Shown: positions 1 through 8,669 of the stretch, piece by piece | Layout: each line of letters starts with the position of its first letter | How positions within the stretch are numbered: position 1 is the stretch's first letter | Origin: Lachnospiraceae bacterium AB2028 | Lineage (GTDB): Bacteria; Bacillota; Clostridia; Lachnospirales; Lachnospiraceae | Assembly (NCBI GenBank): GCA_000621425.1 | Contig: KK211276.1 | Coordinates: forward strand, 278,884-342,883 | Reading direction: 5' to 3' | Length of the DNA: 64,000 bases | Position numbers and translations under genes: made by a program | Notes under the pieces: generated by a model | What the model was told of the DNA's origin: nothing | Database searches by the model: none | Seen by the model: only the letters and a program-made list of their open reading frames with translations

Positions 1-354
1 ATCCGTCATCTGCGTCATATCAGCAGTAGCCCGGATGTTCTCCTTATTGAGGCTGTCTATAACAGAACGCTTTCCCTCTATGGTAACATCCACCACGTCA
101 GTCTCGTCCAATATCTCATAGACTTTATTCTGGTCAGTAAGAGCCTCCGGATGTAGTATCTCCACCTGTATCCCACTGTAACTGTTCATTATCACAGGAT
201 CATCATAATTGATGACCAACAGCCAGAGCGCAACAGCAACCACCACCGAGAGCAGCTTAAGACCGAGGTTATTCGTTATTTTCTTTAGAAACTTTTTTAT
301 CGCCCCGTCCTCCTCTCTGATGTAGTCTGCGGCCTCTCCTATTTTCCTCGCCAT
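1..354 (-). CDS. cdaR: CdaR (YbbR-domain regulator of CdaA), 5' part
   Basis: This is the N-terminal 118 codons of a YbbR-domain protein, cut off by the window edge. The ATG at 354 lies inside cdaA, giving an 86-base overlap. The reading begins MARKIGEAADYI, then a basic stretch, then one membrane segment (about residues 30-48, LKLLSVVVAVALWLLV), which is the usual start of YbbR proteins, followed by the first extracytoplasmic YbbR repeat. In the known family CdaR is membrane-anchored, binds the diadenylate cyclase CdaA and modulates it. The position directly after cdaA supports that role. The start is inferred from the continuous frame; a shorter form starting nearer the membrane helix is possible but would lack an ATG. 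Confidence 0.9.
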   Translation of the reverse strand, partial: MARKIGEAADYIREEDGAIKKFLKKITNNLGLKLLSVVVAVALWLLVINYDDPVIMNSYSGIQVEILHPEALTDQNKVYEILDETDVVDVTIEGKRSVIDSLNKENIRATADMTQMTD

Positions 355-1168
355 CAGCTTCTCTTAAAAGCTCCAGCTTTTCCCTGAGACCTTCCTGATT
401 GAGACCGTTATAAAGCTCACCGCCACATGCCACGCTGACCTTTCCGCTTTCTTCAGACACTATTACTACAAGCGCATCCGTAACTTCTGAAATGCCAACA
501 CCTGCACGATGTCTGGTTCCCAAAGCTTTGCTAAGATTAGGATTTTCCGACAGTGGCAGATAGCATGTTGCAGACATTACCCTGTCGCCCCTGAATATAA
601 CTGCCCCATCATGCAATGGCGTATTATGCTCAAAAATATTGATAAGCAGCTGACTTGATACGGAAGCATCTATATTTATTCCGGTTTTCTCGTACTCAGA
701 AAGGGTCTGCTGCCTTTCAAAAACCATAAGCGCTCCCGTCTTTACACGGCCCATGGAAAATGAAGCCTTTACAATTTCATCTATCGTATGGACAGAATAT
801 GCATTTGAATATTTATCGCTATCAAGAAGGGACATATTTGAAAAAATCTTATTACTTCCCAACTGCTCAAGTGCCCGACGTAACTCAGGTTGCAGAATCA
901 CTACCATTGCCACAGCCGCCACATAAAGGCTTCGCTCGGCAATGAAAAGGATTGTTGACATATTGAACATAGCAGCAACAAGGAAGAAAGCCAGAATAAC
1001 AAGAAGTCCCTTTAAAAGGGACCATGCCTTGGTTTTTCTCATCCACGCCATAATGTAATAAACCACTACAGATAATATCACGATCTCGATCACATCGGAT
1101 AAGCGTATAGTGGGAACCCGGAAACTCGATATATACTTTTCAATAAATGAAGTAAGCTGTGTGAGCAT
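269..1168 (-). CDS. cdaA: Diadenylate cyclase CdaA
   Basis: Makes c-di-AMP from two ATP at the membrane. The 299-residue protein has three predicted membrane helices in the first 95 residues and then a DisA_N cyclase domain. The family motifs are present: DGA in LHDGAVIF near residue 187 and RHR in GTRHRAGVG near 219, which bind the metal and the nucleotide, so the enzyme should be active. cdaR follows and overlaps it by 86 bases; in many Firmicutes glmM comes next but that lies outside the window. Upstream by three bases is a multi-pass membrane protein, suggesting co-transcription. The C-terminus is rich in Arg/Gly and Lys. Confidence 0.96.
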   Translation of the reverse strand: MLTQLTSFIEKYISSFRVPTIRLSDVIEIVILSVVVYYIMAWMRKTKAWSLLKGLLVILAFFLVAAMFNMSTILFIAERSLYVAAVAMVVILQPELRRALEQLGSNKIFSNMSLLDSDKYSNAYSVHTIDEIVKASFSMGRVKTGALMVFERQQTLSEYEKTGINIDASVSSQLLINIFEHNTPLHDGAVIFRGDRVMSATCYLPLSENPNLSKALGTRHRAGVGISEVTDALVVIVSEESGKVSVACGGELYNGLNQEGLREKLELLREADGEENRRGRRLHQRGGRGDKKVSKENNE

Positions 1169-1171
1169 CCT

Positions 1172-2314
1172 TTACTGGTTATTCCTTCTTCGTTCTCTGT
1201 TCGCCCTGGCTTTTGCTGCAGTATCTCTTTCTAATGACGAAGCCTGTGCATCCCGCTCGGTAAGAGCCCTATGCATACGGTACTCAGGAGCATCTTTTTT
1301 CTCCTTTACCGGCTCTTCCTTCCCGGGCCGCCGTCTTTCAGGATCCTTCTTCCTCCGGCCTTCCCTGCTCTTTTTAGCAGGATCAGCAGTGCCGTTGATC
1401 TTCTTTACCTTACGGTCATTAACCTTTACCGTATTCTTAGGTATTGCCTTTACATAATAGTAATACTCATCATCCTCAAACTGTACTCTCTCGGTACGGC
1501 TATAGTCCACATTGAATACAAAGAACTTGATCACAAAGGCAACACCAACCGCAAGCATTGAACCTAAAATCAGGCCGCCTATGGATACAGACAGTTTGAA
1601 ATATAGCGCACCAACTACCATAACAAGGATGTCAAGCAGAGCACCTGCACTGATGGCAATGGTCCATGAGTGATCCTTTGATAAACGTCTGATGAAATAA
1701 ACACATAATATGGTCACTCCGAATGCAACAATATAAAGTATCATCTGCTTGTTGAACATCATGTCATCCAGCAGATACCTGAATTTGTTTATAAGCTCAG
1801 CATCCACACCGTCACCGGCAGTTTTGGCAGCACTTCCGGATATGTAGGAAAGCATGAAATATACCACAACGCCGCAGCCTGCAGAAACGATAGATGCAGG
1901 TGTACCTAAAAGCCCGGCCGCAATAGGAACCACATATGGAATTCCTAATTTGAATGACATAGGAGTCAAAAGCAGCAGGACTGCATCCTTGGGCGTGAAC
2001 CTGAAATAAAGCAGGAACATCACAAGGAACAGAGCCGCTATTATTATCACGCTTTCAAGCGAAAGCGCATATAGATGTAACAGCACAATTCCGGCAGCCA
2101 TTACAACAATCACATTTATAGGCAAAAATGAGCACACCAGCGCCAGCACCAGCGTAACAGCAAAATTCGTCAAACTTCTTGAATACCCTATGGAACTGTT
2201 TATGAGTATAAGGGTAACCAGCGCCAGCAGAAATTTAAGCGCCGGTCTGCAGAAATTATCATATTTGGAATAAAACTGAAGGATCCTCTCCCTCGCCTGA
2301 AGTAAAAATACCAT
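1172..2314 (-). CDS. Multi-pass membrane protein of unknown function
   Basis: I do not recognise a named family. About 380 residues: roughly nine or ten hydrophobic segments fill residues 25-280, then a long hydrophilic tail (about 285-380) very rich in Lys, Arg and Glu that must be cytoplasmic and is probably disordered. The frame is open from a TTG at 2320, but the ATG at 2314 is preferred. The gene ends three bases before cdaA and begins 21 bases after a small membrane protein, so it is probably transcribed with them. A link to envelope or c-di-AMP biology is suggested only by this position. Confidence 0.75.
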   Translation of the reverse strand: MVFLLQARERILQFYSKYDNFCRPALKFLLALVTLILINSSIGYSRSLTNFAVTLVLALVCSFLPINVIVVMAAGIVLLHLYALSLESVIIIAALFLVMFLLYFRFTPKDAVLLLLTPMSFKLGIPYVVPIAAGLLGTPASIVSAGCGVVVYFMLSYISGSAAKTAGDGVDAELINKFRYLLDDMMFNKQMILYIVAFGVTILCVYFIRRLSKDHSWTIAISAGALLDILVMVVGALYFKLSVSIGGLILGSMLAVGVAFVIKFFVFNVDYSRTERVQFEDDEYYYYVKAIPKNTVKVNDRKVKKINGTADPAKKSREGRRKKDPERRRPGKEEPVKEKKDAPEYRMHRALTERDAQASSLERDTAAKARANRERRRNNQ

Positions 2315-2335
2315 AGTCAAAAACCTGCTCAGTCT

Positions 2336-2776
2336 TTATTTTGCCCGTTCCCTTCTGGACACGGGCTCAGCATCCCCGGCCTCGCTCTCTTCCTTCTTGT
2401 ACATAGAGCTGAGCCTGCGGAGATTATTATAGTAAATGCGCAGTTTGCGGCGGGCTGCCCTATGCCGCAACGCATATACAATATATGTTATGACGGAATA
2501 TACAGCGATCAAAATAAGATATCTTTCCAGAATAATTTTCCCGAAAGTAAGAAGATCCATGCTGTAAATTTCTTCCATAAGCACTTCAAAATCATAGGCA
2601 AGATACATGCCCACCATGATTCCGTATGCAATGGTTCCATACACAATTGACTTCATGACTTCCTTGGCAATGTAATCGCCACGAAAATATGTGCCTATAC
2701 GCATATTGCGCTTTCCTTCTTCCTTCTCGTAGGAAGCCATTCGCGTCATAAGTTTTATTCTTGATTCGTTTAGCAT
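2336..2776 (-). CDS. Small two- to three-helix membrane protein, unknown
   Basis: A 146-residue protein with hydrophobic segments near residues 45-63 and 85-105, flanked by charged termini; the C-terminal third is Arg/Lys-rich and probably cytoplasmic. I recognise no domain. It lies 9 bases after yvyF and 21 before the next membrane protein, so it is likely part of one transcript running from recD2/comFC to cdaA. ATG at 2776. Confidence 0.7.
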   Translation of the reverse strand: MLNESRIKLMTRMASYEKEEGKRNMRIGTYFRGDYIAKEVMKSIVYGTIAYGIMVGMYLAYDFEVLMEEIYSMDLLTFGKIILERYLILIAVYSVITYIVYALRHRAARRKLRIYYNNLRRLSSMYKKEESEAGDAEPVSRRERAK

Positions 2777-2785
2777 CTGTTCCTA

Positions 2786-3193
2786 TCAGTTGTGAAAGGT
2801 ATGCATCTTATGGCTGGTTGAATCCTTTCTTTCATGCGACACGGGAACCTCCGGCCGCTTACCAGCTGCACTGATGTTATTCGCAGTCTCCTTCTTGCAT
2901 TTATCACAATAACGACCTGTCTTTATCTGGGCGCCGCAAAGTTCACAGCTTAACTTAACCGGTGAATCATCCGAGAATACCAGGCGTTCTTCACGAACCC
3001 ACTGCTGGACCTGCTTATTCTCCACCCCGCAGTCCTCACAGATCTCGCTAATGGAAGCAGTTTTGTGCTCGCGCACATACTCCTTTACTTCTTGGAATTT
3101 CTTCTCTGCTAATTCCTTGCACGCCGGACAAACCTGCTGTCCGCCCATATAATTAAACATCTTGCCGCATTTTCTGCAATTCTTAACTTCCAT
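2786..3193 (-). CDS. yvyF: YvyF-like zinc-finger protein of the comF/flagellar cluster
   Basis: A 135-residue protein resembling Bacillus YvyF (TIGR03826, 'flagellar operon protein'). Two treble-clef-like zinc sites are visible: CRKCGKMF...CPAC near residues 6-24 and CELCGAQI...CDKC near 83-98. Between them is a short helix-turn-helix-like segment (TASISEICEDCGVENKQVQQWVREERL). In Bacillus this gene sits between comFC and flgM; here comFC is directly upstream (33 bases) but no flgM follows. The role is not established in the family; regulation of motility or competence genes is inference from context. The last 30 residues are hydrophilic and probably disordered. Confidence 0.8.
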   Translation of the reverse strand: MEVKNCRKCGKMFNYMGGQQVCPACKELAEKKFQEVKEYVREHKTASISEICEDCGVENKQVQQWVREERLVFSDDSPVKLSCELCGAQIKTGRYCDKCKKETANNISAAGKRPEVPVSHERKDSTSHKMHTFHN

Positions 3194-3226
3194 AACCCCG
3201 AAACCTCCATTTCGTATAAACCGCTA

Positions 3227-4006
3227 TCAACCGGTACCTATTGACAGTGCCACATAGTAGACATAACTTACTCCGGCATCCATCAATGTATCAGCTACCG
3301 CATCTATTGTAGCCCCTGTAGTGAATATGTCATCCACAAGAAGTACTTTGTTAAATTTTACATCATTTGAGGCCATAATAAAAGCATTTTTCAAATTTGC
3401 AGTCCTTTCTCCGACTCCCAGCAATTTCATCGGTTTCGTATTCTTTGTCCTTTTAACCAGACCGGAATATACCGGAATTCCACTTTCAACGCCTATGCTT
3501 TCCGCCAGCTTTTCTGCCTGGTTGTAGCCACGCATTCTCTCCTTGCCTGAATACATAGGAATAGGCACAATAGCCTCTATCCCCCATTTTCTGAAAAGTG
3601 AGCCAAATGCAGTCGTTATCTCCCTACCGTAAAACTCTGCATACTCCGCCCTGCCTGAGTATTTAAACCGATACATGGACATCCTTATGGATGAATAATC
3701 ATAAAGTGCCATCCCTCTGACAAAGCTATGCTTTCTTTTTCTACAGTCCTCGCAATATTCCTCATCCGGGTCACTTAACTGTTTTCCGCACTTAAGGCAG
3801 TACGGCGAATGAATATATACCGGCTTATTTTCACATTCAAGGCAGATCAGTTTTCTCTGTTCGTCACGGTTCAAAACCCTGTCACAAATGGGGCAGCGTC
3901 TCGGATATACCAAGTCTGTCAGTTCATTAAGTACCCGTTCAAGGCATTTTTTTGTCACGACAGTAGCATATACTCCGTCCGAAGAGCTTGCAGGCATCAT
4001 TTTCAT
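3227..4006 (-). CDS. comFC: ComF-family phosphoribosyltransferase-like protein
   Basis: A 259-residue ComFC/GntX-type protein. An N-terminal double zinc ribbon (CPICDRVL...CLEC near residues 38-56, CLKCGK...CEDC near 71-90) is followed by a phosphoribosyltransferase fold with the PRPP-binding motif VLLVDDIFTTGAT near residue 225. In naturally transformable Firmicutes ComFC helps process incoming single-stranded DNA; in others it is kept without known competence. The start overlaps the recD2 stop by ATGA, so the two are translationally coupled. Confidence 0.93.
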   Translation of the reverse strand: MKMMPASSSDGVYATVVTKKCLERVLNELTDLVYPRRCPICDRVLNRDEQRKLICLECENKPVYIHSPYCLKCGKQLSDPDEEYCEDCRKRKHSFVRGMALYDYSSIRMSMYRFKYSGRAEYAEFYGREITTAFGSLFRKWGIEAIVPIPMYSGKERMRGYNQAEKLAESIGVESGIPVYSGLVKRTKNTKPMKLLGVGERTANLKNAFIMASNDVKFNKVLLVDDIFTTGATIDAVADTLMDAGVSYVYYVALSIGTG

Positions 4007-6237
4007 CCCAATATCTCCTCAGTTTCGATCAGCCGCTGTCTAAGCGATGTATACCTATGGAGTTCCGAATCGGTATCAATCATCTCCATCACTTTCTGTC
4101 CGCTGCCGACAATTATCACGCACTGCTTTGCCCTGGTAACAGCCGTATACAGCAGATTCCTGTTAAAAAGCATCTTAGGTCCGTCAAGTATCGGAAGTAT
4201 GACAACAGGATATTCGCTGCCTTGTGACTTATGTATTGTGACAGCATAGGACAGTTCCAGTTCCTCCAGCTTATCGACAGGATAATAGACAAGCCTTCCG
4301 TCATCAAAAAGCACTTCAACTATCCGGTATTCCCTATTGATGTTCTTTATGACACCCACATCGCCATTAAAAATGCCCTTCCCTTCCTTAAGGCTCACGT
4401 CATAGTCTCCCCTAATTTCCCATTCCAGGTTATAGTCATTCCTTATCTGCATGACCTTGTCCCCTTCGCGAAAGACTGTATCTCCATAGAGCACTTCTTC
4501 CAGGAACGGCTTAGGGGGATTAAGCTGTTCCTGTAGCATACGGTTAAGTCCTTCCACCCCCAGCGGTCCTTTACGCATGGGAGTCAATATCTGCATATCA
4601 TTTCCGCCCAATCCAAGTTTTCTCGGGATTACGTCCTTGCAGAGTGCGGCAAGATAGCCATGAACAAGCTTTATTGTCTCTTTTTCCAGCAGGAAGAAAT
4701 CAGGATACTTGACTGACAGATCCATATGTTTTCCTTCATTTATCATATGCGCATAAGAAACTATATGGCTTTCCCCTGCCTGCCTGAATACACGATCAAG
4801 CTTAACACAGGCAAATGCACCGCTTTCCATTACATCCCTTAGAACCTGCCCCGGTCCAACGCTTGGCAACTGGTCCACATCTCCTACCAGAATAAGGCGC
4901 ATTCCCGGCACCATTGCATCCAGAAGAGACTTAAGAAGACTTATGTCCAGCATGCTGGCCTCATCCACAATGACCGTATCCGTCTCCAGCGGATTCTCAC
5001 GGTTCCTGGCAAAAATAGTACGGCTGTCCCCATCCGCAACTTCACCGCTTATCTCCAACAAACGATGTATTGTCTGAGCCTCAAAAGAAGTAGCTTCGGT
5101 CATGCGTTTCGCAGCCCTTCCCGTAGGCGCCGCCAGCACAAAATTTTCTCCTGCATCCTCAAGCCCGGCTATTATGGTATTTATAGTTGTGGTCTTTCCC
5201 GTACCGGGACCGCCGGAAAGTATGAAGACGCCATTCTTAAGGCATTCTTCCACAGCTTTTTTCTGCAGGCCATCTAATTCTATTTCCTCATTCTCTGCCA
5301 GCACAGATAAACCTGCATACCTATCCATCGGTTCGAATCCATTTTTCAGCTCCAACAATTGCCTTGCACAAGCTTTCTCAATGCGGTCATAATATTCAAG
5401 ATAAATATTGATCCTGCCGTTTTCATCATTTCTCATAACTATCTGGCGGTCAGCCGAAAGACTGCGTATGCAATCTTCCATTACAGCCATTCCGCTGTCA
5501 GCCTCAAGGTCAAGCAGCTTTATAGTTTCCGCTATCACTTCATCCTTCGGAACATAGCAATGGCCTTCAGCCGCAAAAAGTTTCAGCACATATACTATGC
5601 AGGAACGCACACGGTATTCGCTGTCCGCAACAATGCCTGACTTGGCCGCAATCTCATCAGCAGTCTTGAAACCTACGGAAGGGATTTCTTCCACCATCCT
5701 ATAAGGATTACTCTTAAGCACGGAATATATCTCGTCGCCATAGCGTTCTATAAGCTTTAGGGTAAGATTCCTGCTGAGCCCATACTGCTGTACAAATATC
5801 AAAAGAGAACGCTGTCCCTTTTTCTCAAGCATCTGGTCAGTTATCGCCCTGGCCATTCTGCCGCTTATACCCTTTATCTCCGCAAGACGTTCCGGTTCCT
5901 CTTCCATCACCCGCATGGTATCATCACCAAAACGTTCAACTATGCGTTCCGCCAATTTCGGTCCTACACCCTTTATTGCGCCCGAGCCAAGATATCTTAA
6001 TACAGACACTTTGTCTGTAGGTGCCACCGGCCTTACCGTGGAAATCCTTAACTGCTTGCCATATGTCGGATGCTCTATATATTCACCCGCAACCTCAACG
6101 GACTCGCCTTCGCCAAAACCACCTGCGGCTCCCACGCAGACCACACCGCCCTTTTCAGTCATAACCTTCATGACCGTGTAGCCGTTTTCTTCATTCTGAA
6201 ACGTAATATGGTCTATGTATCCCGACACTATTTCCAT
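4003..6237 (-). CDS. recD2: ATP-dependent DNA helicase RecD2
   Basis: A 744-residue SF1B 5'-3' helicase of the RecD2/YrrC type, which acts outside RecBCD in organisms that use AddAB (both AddAB subunits are encoded at 45.9-53 kb). An N-terminal OB-like region (1-75) and tandem helix-hairpin-helix repeats (about 80-200) precede the motor. Motor motifs: Walker A GGPGTGKTT near 342, DEASMLD, GDVDQLPSVGPG, and the C-terminal TIHKSQGSEYPVV. The length is typical. The gene is coupled to comFC through an ATGA overlap, an arrangement that joins DNA repair with DNA uptake genes. Confidence 0.95.
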   Translation of the reverse strand: MEIVSGYIDHITFQNEENGYTVMKVMTEKGGVVCVGAAGGFGEGESVEVAGEYIEHPTYGKQLRISTVRPVAPTDKVSVLRYLGSGAIKGVGPKLAERIVERFGDDTMRVMEEEPERLAEIKGISGRMARAITDQMLEKKGQRSLLIFVQQYGLSRNLTLKLIERYGDEIYSVLKSNPYRMVEEIPSVGFKTADEIAAKSGIVADSEYRVRSCIVYVLKLFAAEGHCYVPKDEVIAETIKLLDLEADSGMAVMEDCIRSLSADRQIVMRNDENGRINIYLEYYDRIEKACARQLLELKNGFEPMDRYAGLSVLAENEEIELDGLQKKAVEECLKNGVFILSGGPGTGKTTTINTIIAGLEDAGENFVLAAPTGRAAKRMTEATSFEAQTIHRLLEISGEVADGDSRTIFARNRENPLETDTVIVDEASMLDISLLKSLLDAMVPGMRLILVGDVDQLPSVGPGQVLRDVMESGAFACVKLDRVFRQAGESHIVSYAHMINEGKHMDLSVKYPDFFLLEKETIKLVHGYLAALCKDVIPRKLGLGGNDMQILTPMRKGPLGVEGLNRMLQEQLNPPKPFLEEVLYGDTVFREGDKVMQIRNDYNLEWEIRGDYDVSLKEGKGIFNGDVGVIKNINREYRIVEVLFDDGRLVYYPVDKLEELELSYAVTIHKSQGSEYPVVILPILDGPKMLFNRNLLYTAVTRAKQCVIIVGSGQKVMEMIDTDSELHRYTSLRQRLIETEEILG

Positions 6238-6387
6238 TGTTATACTCCATATAGAACAGCTATGCTGATGCTATCTTTCGAACTGAAAAAAATCCGGATT
6301 ACTCAATTCCGAAAAAATCTGCAAAACAGAATAAAAAGATATGAAAATGATTTTTTATGTGATCACAGAACAAGCCCATAAAAAGGT

Positions 6388-6840
6388 CTATTCCGTTTCA
6401 TCCTTTATCACTGCTGACGCCGCTGACGCCATGGCATCATCCGTCGGAGCAGTATCTTCCGCACTGTCCTCTCCTGCCAGCCTTGCCTCAAGCTCATCAG
6501 CCGTTATTCCCTGATTTCTCTTCATCTGCTCATACATCTGCATGGCCAGTGAATTCGAGCCCAGGTTCTGATCCGTAATCTGCTTTGCGATATCAGCCAT
6601 TGCAGTTTCCTTAAAATAGCTGACTTTCTGGTCATCCTCTTCAGAATTGAAAACTTCAGAGGCCGACTTCATGCTCTTAAGAACTTGCTCCCAGAGATAA
6701 GATTCAAATTCCTTGCACGCAGATAGCATCTCCTCATCAGTCTGAGCCGCATTTGCAGATTCAGCCTTCTTTTGAGCAGAAGATGCTGATGCCAGTGATG
6801 ATGTATAATCCGTAAGATTTGATATGTTTCCTATATCCAT
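6388..6840 (-). CDS. FlgJ-like rod-binding protein
   Basis: A 150-residue protein with a rod-binding domain (residues about 33-110, core ACKEFESYLWEQVLKSM...LAMQMYEQM) as in the N-terminal half of FlgJ; the muramidase half is absent, as is usual in Firmicutes. The last 40 residues are acidic and Ala-rich. The frame is open from a GTG at 6849, but the ATG at 6840 has AAAGGTGG five bases upstream and is preferred. It follows the two rod genes by 26 bases and probably caps or assembles the periplasmic rod as it crosses the cell wall. Confidence 0.85.
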   Translation of the reverse strand: MDIGNISNLTDYTSSLASASSAQKKAESANAAQTDEEMLSACKEFESYLWEQVLKSMKSASEVFNSEEDDQKVSYFKETAMADIAKQITDQNLGSNSLAMQMYEQMKRNQGITADELEARLAGEDSAEDTAPTDDAMASAASAVIKDETE

Positions 6841-6866
6841 TCCATCCACCTTTTATTCAGATATCA

Positions 6867-7682
6867 TCATGACCTAAGCTGGTTAGCCTGCTGCATCATC
6901 GTATCGGTAGTAGTGATTGCCCTGGAATTTGCCTCGTATGCCCTCTGAGCGATTATCAGGTTTACCATTTCATCTGCCAACTGTACATTTGAGTTTTCCA
7001 GATATCCCTGTGCAATAGTGCTCTTCTTAAGGTTATTGGATGTACTCTCATTCAAAGGAACACCGCTGGCTGCAGTCTCTAAATAAAGTGAACTGTCCTT
7101 CTTTTCAAGTCCTGAAGGATTATTGAACTGCCATACGCCAATCCTCATGCCCAACGACTTTGCATTGCCTTTATCATCCGGGTAGCAGAACTCACCGTCT
7201 GATGTAACCGTTATGTTGCTGGCTGTCATATTTTTATCAAACACTATAGGCTTACCAGTAGTATCAAGTACAGGATTGCCGTCCGCATTCGTAAGCGTCA
7301 AACCGTCGTTTCCGATTGACACATTGAAGTTGCCGTTTCTTGTATAAGCAGTACCGCCGTCAGGGGTCTTTACCGCAAACAGTCCATCGCCCTGTATTGC
7401 AAAAGCAAAGTTATTGGATGACTCTAAGAACGCGCCCTGCCTGAATATTGTAGTTATGGACGAACTTCTGACACCCAAACCCACCTGCGAATCAATAGGC
7501 TTTGTATCGCCGTTAGCTGTAGTGGTCTTAGTCTGCAGCTCCTGATAAAGCAGAGACTTAAACTCATTCTGGCTAGTCTTGTAACCTGTAGTGTTTACAT
7601 TTGCTATATTGTTGGATATCGTATCCACGGCTGTCTGCTGTGCAAGCATTCCTGTTGCTGCTGACCATAATGACCTTACCAT
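6867..7682 (-). CDS. flhP: Flagellar basal-body rod protein FlhP/FlgG
   Basis: A 271-residue FlgG-type rod protein. The N-terminus has the rod/hook signature (LWSAATGMLAQQTAVDTISNNIANVNTTGYK) and the C-terminus the matching helix (SNVQLADEMVNLIIAQRAYEANSR) that forms the coiled-coil core of the rod; the middle is the FlgE/F/G-like beta domain. Strong Shine-Dalgarno GGAGGG sits upstream of the ATG. It is the second of the tandem pair next to mbl, matching Bacillus mbl-flhO-flhP, so it is named accordingly. Exported by the flagellar type III system; no signal peptide. Confidence 0.94.
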   Translation of the reverse strand: MVRSLWSAATGMLAQQTAVDTISNNIANVNTTGYKTSQNEFKSLLYQELQTKTTTANGDTKPIDSQVGLGVRSSSITTIFRQGAFLESSNNFAFAIQGDGLFAVKTPDGGTAYTRNGNFNVSIGNDGLTLTNADGNPVLDTTGKPIVFDKNMTASNITVTSDGEFCYPDDKGNAKSLGMRIGVWQFNNPSGLEKKDSSLYLETAASGVPLNESTSNNLKKSTIAQGYLENSNVQLADEMVNLIIAQRAYEANSRAITTTDTMMQQANQLRS

Positions 7683-7762
7683 ACTAACCCTCCATTCCGA
7701 GTATAAGCTCCGCTATCTTATGACTGTTAATTATGTACTCCCGAACTACTGCCGCTCAATCA

Positions 7763-8557
7763 TCAGCTGAGTCTGCCCAACTGTGTTACTGCAATCTCTA
7801 ATGACCTGTCATAGGTCTGAATTATCTTCTGATTCGCTTCGTACTGCCTGGAGACGCTTATCATCTCCACCATCTCTGACACTATACCTACATTGGATGA
7901 CTCAAGGTATCCCTGGAAAATCTTAGCACCGGTTGCATCCTGAAGCTCTGCTCCTTCTACCGGATAATAATAATTCTCACCGTAGTGCTCAAGGTAATTG
8001 TAATCTGCAAAATCAGTCAGCTGCATCTGGCCCACTACCTGGTCGTTCTGATAAATATAACCTTCCGTATCAACCCTGAAATTCTGTGTAGGATCCAGCT
8101 TTATCCTTTGGCCCTGACCACCTGCACCTTTACCAAGGACATAATCACCGTCAGTGGTTACCAGATAACCATCCGTAGTCACCTGGAAATTTCCGTCTCT
8201 GGTGTACATGGTCTTGGTCTCGCCGGCTTTATTTGTGAACTCTATGGTAAAAAAGCCTTTGCCACCTATGGCAAAATCAACCTCATTGTCGGTGACCTCA
8301 AAAGCGCCTTCCGACCAATCTACATAACTTTCTCCGATTTTTACTCCCGGATTGGCAGTACCGATTCGTCTGCCATAGTGATAAGCTTCAGAACCGTCTT
8401 TTATCTTGTCTACAAAGACGGAATCGAAGGACTGACTGGTGAGCCCCTCTTTCTTGAATCCCACCGTGTCCGAATTAGCAAGATTATTAGTCAGCGTATC
8501 CATACGCTGCTGTTCCTGTATCATACCTGTATAGGCAGTATAAAGTCCTTTTAACAC
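7763..8557 (-). CDS. flhO: Flagellar basal-body rod protein FlhO/FlgF
   Basis: A 264-residue rod protein paralogous to the next gene, with N-terminal signature LYTAYTGMIQEQQRMDTLTNNLANSDTVGFK and C-terminal SNVGIVSEMVEMISVSRQYEANQK. It begins at a GTG (8557) preceded by AAAAGGGG; no in-frame ATG lies nearby. The arrangement with mbl upstream (112 bases) and flhP downstream (80 bases) matches the Bacillus order, where FlhO is a proximal rod subunit. Expression is probably from the mbl transcript or a promoter in the 8558-8669 gap; I found no convincing sigma-D site there. Confidence 0.93.
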   Translation of the reverse strand: MLKGLYTAYTGMIQEQQRMDTLTNNLANSDTVGFKKEGLTSQSFDSVFVDKIKDGSEAYHYGRRIGTANPGVKIGESYVDWSEGAFEVTDNEVDFAIGGKGFFTIEFTNKAGETKTMYTRDGNFQVTTDGYLVTTDGDYVLGKGAGGQGQRIKLDPTQNFRVDTEGYIYQNDQVVGQMQLTDFADYNYLEHYGENYYYPVEGAELQDATGAKIFQGYLESSNVGIVSEMVEMISVSRQYEANQKIIQTYDRSLEIAVTQLGRLS

Positions 8558-8669
8558 AGCATATTCCCCTTTTCGTGTTTAGGTTTCCCTGCCAGCTAAC
8601 AGTGCCATTCCCTGCACCGATACATCACAGATGGATAAGCTAATGCACATCCATACAATTTATATATCG

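Noticed and set aside
7985..8554. Plus-strand frame of 189 codons
   Set aside because: Antisense to flhO, with no start signal or recognisable protein.
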